Of a stretch of 38,720 nt of DNA, positions 35,585-38,720 are shown piece by piece; within the stretch, counting starts at the first letter, position 1; each line of letters opens with the position of its first letter. The stretch is from NCBI GenBank assembly GCA_937910875.1, contig CALENA010000145.1:1-38720 (forward strand), read 5' to 3'. The notes beneath the pieces were generated by a model. That model was given only the letters and a program-made list of their open reading frames with translations, searched no databases and was not told where the DNA came from. The stretch is from an uncultured Desulfobulbaceae bacterium (GTDB lineage Bacteria > Desulfobacterota > Desulfobulbia > Desulfobulbales > Desulfocapsaceae). The translations under genes were made by a program, and so were the position numbers.

Positions 35585-36003
35585 AATACCTACTGGACAC
35601 CTGCGTCATCTCAGAAATTATACGCCCCAAACCATCCACAAAAGTCACCAAATGGATCAAAAATGAAGATGAGAGTAATTTTTTTATCAGTGTTTTGACA
35701 ATTGGTGAACTTCACAACGGTATTGAAAAACTCGATGAATCGAAAAGAAAGGAAGAGTTACATAATTGGGTAGAGAATGATCTCAAAGAAAGATTCTGGA
35801 CAAGAATCATCGACATTGACTTACAAACTGCGATGATATGGGGGAAAATTCAAGGGAGGACGGAGCGAGTTGGTAAACCAATGCCCGCCATTGATTCTCT
35901 TATTGCCGCAACAGGCATTACCCATCACTTAACAGTAGTAACCCGCAACATTTCAGATATGAAAGAGAGCGGAGTAGCACTCCTTAACCCATGGGAACAA
36001 TGA
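35581..36003 (+). CDS. VapC-like PIN-domain toxin
   Basis: A 140-residue PIN ribonuclease paired with the Phd-type antitoxin. YLLDTCVISEII carries the first acidic residue, SVLTIGELHNGIEKL the second, PAIDSLIAATGITHHLTVVTRNISDM the third and fourth, and the tail is LLNPWE, typical of this VapC/FitB group. PIN toxins usually cut tRNA or rRNA. The four-base overlap with the antitoxin indicates coupled translation. Confidence 0.92.
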   Translation: MKYLLDTCVISEIIRPKPSTKVTKWIKNEDESNFFISVLTIGELHNGIEKLDESKRKEELHNWVENDLKERFWTRIIDIDLQTAMIWGKIQGRTERVGKPMPAIDSLIAATGITHHLTVVTRNISDMKESGVALLNPWEQ

Positions 36004-36273
36004 GATAAAACAACACTCTTTCTGTAAATTCGTTTTCCTTTCGTCCTTTCAATTTAATTCTGCAGTAGCGCTGTCAGCCGAAAACATCAAGGCCAAGGCA
36101 GGAATCAGTGCTAGGGAGTGTCTGTCCATAAATGAGCAATTTTGGTCAAGATCAAGGCATGCGAAAAAAATAAGCGCAGGCATATGTTTGATATTCCGAG
36201 CATTATTTTTTGAGCATAACGCCGATATCTCTCTGTGACCAGTTAAATCGACTCCGACACTAAGGTTATCTCT
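36004..36273. other. AT-rich gap between two convergent toxin-antitoxin modules
   Basis: No gene is seen in these 270 bp. It holds heptamers GCATAAC (36214-36220) and GTTAAAT (36242-36248) that resemble attC simple sites but without a stem between them, and AGTGTCTGTCCATAAA near 36117, which looks like the end of an insertion element. Neither is firm. Confidence 0.3.
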
Positions 36274-36696
36274 TTATTTCTCTAAAGATTCTAGCATGTT
36301 AATAAGCTCGCCAGGCGTGTATATTGGTATAGTTGATTTCTTAAATCCGGAAATATCTCTCGTTACAATATATTCAACACCTGCATGGCATGCGGCTTCG
36401 TGTAATACTGAATCTTCGAAATCTGTAAATTTTGGATTGAGTGCTTTTGCAAGCACTAAGCGATTGACGGGAGCAACTTCAAATAAAGAAAGAAGTGCCT
36501 GGATGTGTTGAATTGCCTCTTTTGGGCTCAGCGATTTTGTAATTAGGTAGTGTATTGCTGTTATTGTTGTGGCACATAAAAAACCAATAATTTCAGAGCG
36601 TTCAACTTTTGACAATAGGTAAGAAGCATCATCGGCAAAAGGCTCCCTGTCGAGAAGAACGTCAAGAATAACATTGGTATCAAATAAAATTTTCAT
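36274..36696 (-). CDS. PIN-domain toxin
   Basis: A 140-residue PIN-domain protein. ILFDTNVILDVLLDREPF at the N-terminus carries the first acidic pair; FTDFEDSVLHEAACHAGVEYIVTRDISGFKKS contains the remaining acidic residues; TPGELINMLESL is the end. It belongs to the DUF-type PIN group often encoded with ribbon-helix-helix antitoxins. The ATG at 36696 overlaps the antitoxin stop as ATGA. It probably acts as an endoribonuclease held in check by the upstream gene product. Confidence 0.9.
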   Translation of the reverse strand: MKILFDTNVILDVLLDREPFADDASYLLSKVERSEIIGFLCATTITAIHYLITKSLSPKEAIQHIQALLSLFEVAPVNRLVLAKALNPKFTDFEDSVLHEAACHAGVEYIVTRDISGFKKSTIPIYTPGELINMLESLEK

Positions 36697-36935
36697 AAAT
36701 ATTTGTTTTCTAAATGTTTTCTATAAGTTTCTTCCGAAACTTTTTCACCCCGAATTATTCCTTTAAGCGACAAAACTGTAGGGGTGAGTTTGTGTCGTTT
36801 TTCAGATTTTTCGTTTTTGATAATTGTGAAAAGGTCAGCGACTATTTTAGAAATTGACTTGCCACTTCGAGCAGAATATTGCTTCGCCGACTCAATTAAT
36901 TTATCGTCCATTCTCAAAGTTAATTTCGTATTCAT
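36693..36935 (-). CDS. ribbon-helix-helix antitoxin (DUF6364-like)
   Basis: An 80-residue antitoxin with an N-terminal ribbon-helix-helix: KLTLRMDDKLIESAKQYSAR then SGKSISKIVADLFTII. The rest, LSLKGIIRGEKVSEETYRKH, resembles the DUF6364 toxin-binding tail. AGGGGG precedes ATG 36935. Upstream are a consensus promoter and a split 9-bp inverted repeat suited to autoregulation. Confidence 0.85.
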   Translation of the reverse strand: MNTKLTLRMDDKLIESAKQYSARSGKSISKIVADLFTIIKNEKSEKRHKLTPTVLSLKGIIRGEKVSEETYRKHLENKYL

Positions 36936-36944
36936 GGTACCCCC

Positions 36945-37005
36945 TAAATAGTCAATGACGTATCTTGTGTAGTATCATTATACGTACAGACTATTTAAGT
37001 GTCAA
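36945..37005 (-). promoter_or_regulatory. consensus promoter and split operator of the RHH-PIN module
   Basis: On the minus strand TTGACA (37005-37000), 17 bp, TATAAT (36982-36977) is a fully consensus sigma-70 promoter. A perfect 9-bp inverted repeat, TAAATAGTC (36945-36953) and GACTATTTA (36989-36997), places one half in the spacer and the other just before the ribosome site, as an autoregulating antitoxin would need. Confidence 0.75.
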
Positions 37006-37050
37006 GGTTTAGGTTCTCATGGGTGATTTTTTTTGAGATAATGATAAAGG

Positions 37051-37127
37051 TCACTTGTGCCGCCACCAGACCTTGCCGCGTCAGCGCCGCAGACGTTCTC
37101 GGCGTCAAGTGAACCGCCTGGTTAGCC
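37051..37127 (-). repeat. attC-like site C (one simple site eroded)
   Basis: Read leftwards, GGCTAAC (37127-37121) is the R'' heptamer, then arms pairing CGGCGTCAAGTGA (37100-37112) with TCACTTGTGCCG (37051-37062), one arm having unpaired bases. The loop contains CGCGTCAGCGCCGC (37077-37090), identical to site A. No GTTRRRY heptamer is seen left of 37051. The R'' is exactly complementary to GTTAGCC at the start of the ParD-like/RelE cassette. Confidence 0.55.
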
Positions 37128-37134
37128 CCTGTTT

Positions 37135-37416
37135 TTATTGACTTTTTAGATAGCTTTTTAGGTCTCTATAGTAGTTTTCATGAGGGCCAAGCATTACAAG
37201 TTCCAGATTCTCATTTTGCAGCCTGTAAGCAAGGAGATAGAGGCTGGAATAGATTTTGAATTTATGTACCAATACACCTCTGAGGTCTCCTTTTTTTTCA
37301 ACCCCGATGGCTGGGTCTTTGACTATTTTTTTTACTTCTCCGTCTAAAATTATTTTCTCTTTTATATTTAGCTTCTTGACTTTTCTTTGGAATGATCTGG
37401 ATTGTAAAATTTTCAT
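37135..37416 (-). CDS. RelE/ParE-family toxin
   Basis: A 93-residue toxin of the RelE/ParE superfamily. SRSFQRKVKKLNIKEKIIL is the N-terminal helix pair, GDLRGVLVHKFKIYSSLYLLAYRL the central beta-sheet with basic residues, and LVMLGPHENYYRDLKSYLK the C-terminal strand and helix. The central KFKIYSSLYLLAYR and the GPHENYYRDLK end resemble mRNA-interferase types more than gyrase-poisoning ParE, but this is a guess. It follows its antitoxin by five bases. Confidence 0.88.
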   Translation of the reverse strand: MKILQSRSFQRKVKKLNIKEKIILDGEVKKIVKDPAIGVEKKGDLRGVLVHKFKIYSSLYLLAYRLQNENLELVMLGPHENYYRDLKSYLKSQ

Positions 37417-37421
37417 AGAAC

Positions 37422-37640
37422 CTACCCAAATTTATATTCAGTAAGGTCGCCATGTTCTAACTCTTCAATACCAATTAAAATTTCTTTTATTAAATCGTAA
37501 GTTAGGTCTGGATTTTCTTCTGCACACTTACCGATTCTTGCCCAATGTTCAATTTGGCCAGTAATTGAACGGTGATCGACTCTACTGTACTTACGAGCTT
37601 CTTGGACTAATTCTTCTGATACTCTTACTGCTGTTGCCAT
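37422..37640 (-). CDS. ParD-like antitoxin
   Basis: A 72-residue antitoxin. TAVRVSEELVQEARKYSRVD then HRSITGQIEHWARIGKCAEE is the ribbon-helix-helix form of the ParD-like family, where the RSIxGQIEHWARIG block is diagnostic. The tail LIGIEELEHGDLTEYKFG would contact the toxin. GGAGGT stands eight bases before ATG 37640. An upstream 27-bp palindrome is its likely operator. Confidence 0.88.
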   Translation of the reverse strand: MATAVRVSEELVQEARKYSRVDHRSITGQIEHWARIGKCAEENPDLTYDLIKEILIGIEELEHGDLTEYKFG

Positions 37641-37666
37641 GACTATATACCTCCATAATTTGAGTT

Positions 37667-37711
37667 TATATAATCAAAATACTACATAAAGTTGCAAAAC
37701 GCAACGTTATG
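37667..37711 (-). promoter_or_regulatory. promoter/operator of the ParD-like/RelE module
   Basis: A 27-bp palindrome (37685-37711) has arms CATAA-x-GTTGC and GCAAC-x-TTATG around a 5-bp centre, with one mismatch per arm. TTGCAA within it (37692-37697) can serve as -35 for TATATA at 37667-37672 (19-bp spacing), so operator and promoter overlap. Confidence 0.5.
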
Positions 37712-37729
37712 GGCTCTTTATGCTTCGGG

Positions 37730-37853
37730 GGCTAACGATTTGAATCAGTAGAGCAAAAAAGAAGCTCGATTTAACGTGATAGCAACGTATCCACGGAATT
37801 TTATTACTTGATTGAAAGTGCCTTTTTTGTTCCACTGAATTCGCTGGTTCGGC
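37730..37853 (-). repeat. attC-like site D (124 bp)
   Basis: Read leftwards, R'' is GCCGAAC (37853-37847) and R' is GTTAGCC (37736-37730). The arms at 37742-37761 and 37822-37842 pair over about 20 bases with one extrahelical T, one mismatch and one G-T pair; both contain a six-A or six-T run. The R' forms the 5' boundary of the ParD-like/RelE cassette. Confidence 0.6.
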
Positions 37854-38188
37854 GCATTTGCCGTTTGATTTCTATATTGCCCATTTTGACCCCAAAATCA
37901 ACAATTCGGTCTAATGATTTCAACTACTTACACAACATACATATCGGCATTCCGCTATCATATCAGAGACTTATCGTGGCCCGACCCCAAGCCGTAAATG
38001 TGATATGCCAAACTTGTCCTGGAATATGATGGCGGTTGGCTCTAGCCATATCAGGTTATTCCTTAAAGCCGTCATTCTTCCCCGGAAAAGGGCATTCTAA
38101 GATGCGTTTGCACCCCCACAGAAACCACATTTGTCACTATATCAAAAGGTTATCTTGGTCCGACCCGATTTGGTAAAAAACCGGGCTT
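37854..38188 (-). mobile_element. cassette holding a decayed REP-associated transposase (RAYT) fragment
   Basis: Between two attC-like sites lie about 335 bp without an intact gene. On the minus strand ATG 38049 starts MARANRHHIPGQVWHIT, the exact N-terminal pattern of REP-associated tyrosine transposases; similarity then ends abruptly and the HUH and tyrosine motifs are missing. The fragment is flanked by two related sequences in the same orientation, near 38126-38167 and 37946-37989, both containing GGTCGG(A/G)CCA(A/C)GATAA then GATAT. These may be the element's own terminal repeats left by internal deletion. Confidence 0.6.
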
Positions 38189-38250
38189 GTTCAACCATGG
38201 ATAAGATTGTGGATCGCTGCGCACTCACAATCTATCCTTATTCGTTATGC
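38189..38250 (-). repeat. attC-like site B (62 bp, complete)
   Basis: Read leftwards, R'' is GCATAAC (38250-38244) and R' is GTTGAAC (38195-38189), a perfect GTTRRRY. Arms CACAATCTATCC (38226-38237) and GGATAAGATTGTG (38199-38211) pair with a single extrahelical A, around a 14-base loop. Size and layout are those of a short integron attC. R'' is exactly complementary to the GTTATGC that begins the same cassette at 38594-38588. Confidence 0.7.
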
Positions 38251-38253
38251 ACT

Positions 38254-38571
38254 CTACCAATTACGTGTTTTTGGGTCAGTATGTTCACGGAATTCATTAG
38301 ATAGCTTTGATACAAGTTCCTCATTAGCTAATCCCTCTCCTCGGATTGCTAGCAATTGCAATGGGGCTTTAGATCTGCTGTGACCATCGAAAAGCAAAGC
38401 CATCTGTTTGTCCCGATTTTCAACAAGCTTGTAGTTCAGAAGATATCTTTCGTGTACATGTTTACTTTCATCGTCAATCACTTTTCGGAATTCTGTCAAA
38501 GCTTTCGTACAGAATTCTTCGATAGCTTTCTCCTTTATTTCTTTGAATATCTTCCAATCAGATTCTTTCAT
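38254..38571 (-). CDS. uncharacterised 105-residue cassette protein
   Basis: A hydrophilic 105-residue protein with no membrane segment or signal peptide. It is mostly predicted helix: WKIFKEIKEKAIEEFCTKAL, FRKVIDDESKHVHERYLLNY, then DKQMALLFDGHSRSKAPLQL and GEGLANEELVSKLSNEFREH. I recall similar small proteins among gene cassettes but know no function. ATG 38571 lies 17 bases after the GTTATGC boundary of site A, and the stop lies three bases before the R'' of site B, an ideal cassette layout. Confidence 0.75.
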   Translation of the reverse strand: MKESDWKIFKEIKEKAIEEFCTKALTEFRKVIDDESKHVHERYLLNYKLVENRDKQMALLFDGHSRSKAPLQLLAIRGEGLANEELVSKLSNEFREHTDPKTRNW

Positions 38572-38587
38572 GTAAGTTCTTTATAGT

Positions 38588-38678
38588 GCATAACGTCCTG
38601 CATCACCAGCGGCCCACCCAAACTTTACGCGTCAGCGCCGCCGCGCTTCTTGCCGTCTGGTGAATGCAATTGTTCGGT
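38588..38678 (-). repeat. attC-like site A (91 bp)
   Basis: Read leftwards, R'' is ACCGAAC (38678-38672) and R' is GTTATGC (38594-38588). Arms TGCATCACCAGCGGC (38599-38613) and GCCGTCTGGTGAATGCA (38652-38668) pair along 15 positions with two extrahelical bases, the attC hallmark. The loop carries CGCGTCAGCGCCGC (38628-38641), shared with site C. The last 42 bases of the window to the right are the end of another cassette; a minus-strand frame enters from the edge and stops at 38681-38683 or reads on into the attC to 38625, too short to identify. Confidence 0.65.
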
Positions 38679-38720
38679 GATTATTCCAGGAATCTCAAAT
38701 GTAATGTGGCCATCCCTCCA

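Noticed and set aside
36214-36248. Possible fifth attC (ATTTAAC and GTTATGC read leftwards) after the RHH-PIN module
   Set aside because: The heptamers are only 35 bp apart and no paired arms lie between them; too short for an attC.
37808-38029. Plus-strand open frame of 73 codons
   Set aside because: It overlaps attC-like site D and the RAYT-associated repeat, has no ribosome site and no recognisable protein features.

Overview
The window looks like the chromosome of a GC-rich, anaerobic Gram-negative bacterium, most likely a Desulfobacterota member near the Desulfobulbales. The reasons are a YidC with the Gram-negative periplasmic domain, an Lgt, a MetV/MvhD/HdrC-type iron-sulfur redox cluster of the kind found with the Wood-Ljungdahl pathway, and stand-alone PAS proteins with a CxxC tail. 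This assignment is inference; no rRNA or tRNA gene was recognised.

Layout. 0.1-2.8 kb (+): galE, cysC and a second sugar-nucleotide epimerase, closed by a hairpin shared with the convergent glnA. 2.9-8.6 kb (-): a nitrogen-assimilation operon, amt-glnB-glnD-glnA. 9.1-10.2 kb (+): mtnA of methionine salvage. 10.3-13.1 kb (-): manB and manC for GDP-mannose. 13.4-19.8 kb: a PAS protein, a UPF0280 protein, two small glycosyltransferase-like genes, cvpA, a phosphopantetheinyl transferase, mutM and a moeA-like gene, tightly packed with two convergent coding overlaps. 19.9-22.0 kb (-): an HdrC-like ferredoxin, an MvhD-like subunit and MetV, with a 180-bp palindromic MITE-like element inside the cluster. 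22.3-23.5 kb (+): hpt and elbB. 23.7-28.8 kb (-): the conserved rpmH-rnpA-yidD-yidC-jag-mnmE run often found near the replication origin. From a 470-bp intergenic region, a methyltransferase gene, mnmG and lgt run the other way (29.3-32.9 kb). 33.0-34.5 kb (-) encodes a single-chain fusion of endonuclease III with exonuclease III.

From about 34.6 kb rightwards the character changes to AT-rich accessory DNA: the C-terminal remnant of an IntI-like tyrosine recombinase, the C-terminal remnant of a type I restriction HsdR, three toxin-antitoxin modules (Phd/PIN, RHH/PIN, ParD-like/RelE-ParE) and a small uncharacterised gene. Four imperfect palindromes at 37051-37127, 37730-37853, 38189-38250 and 38588-38678 have the architecture of integron attC sites (simple-site heptamers, inverted arms, extrahelical bases). 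They delimit gene cassettes that all read leftwards. One cassette carries a decayed REP-associated transposase fragment between diverged repeats. Two of the three cassettes have a 5' boundary heptamer exactly complementary to the R'' heptamer of their own attC, as expected for circularising cassettes. The array polarity places any attI/intI to the right of the window.

The most unusual items are the Nth-Xth fusion, the leftward attC cassette array with its toxin-antitoxin and transposase-remnant cargo, the MetV/MvhD/HdrC-like set without neighbouring hdrA or metF, and the palindromic element within that set.
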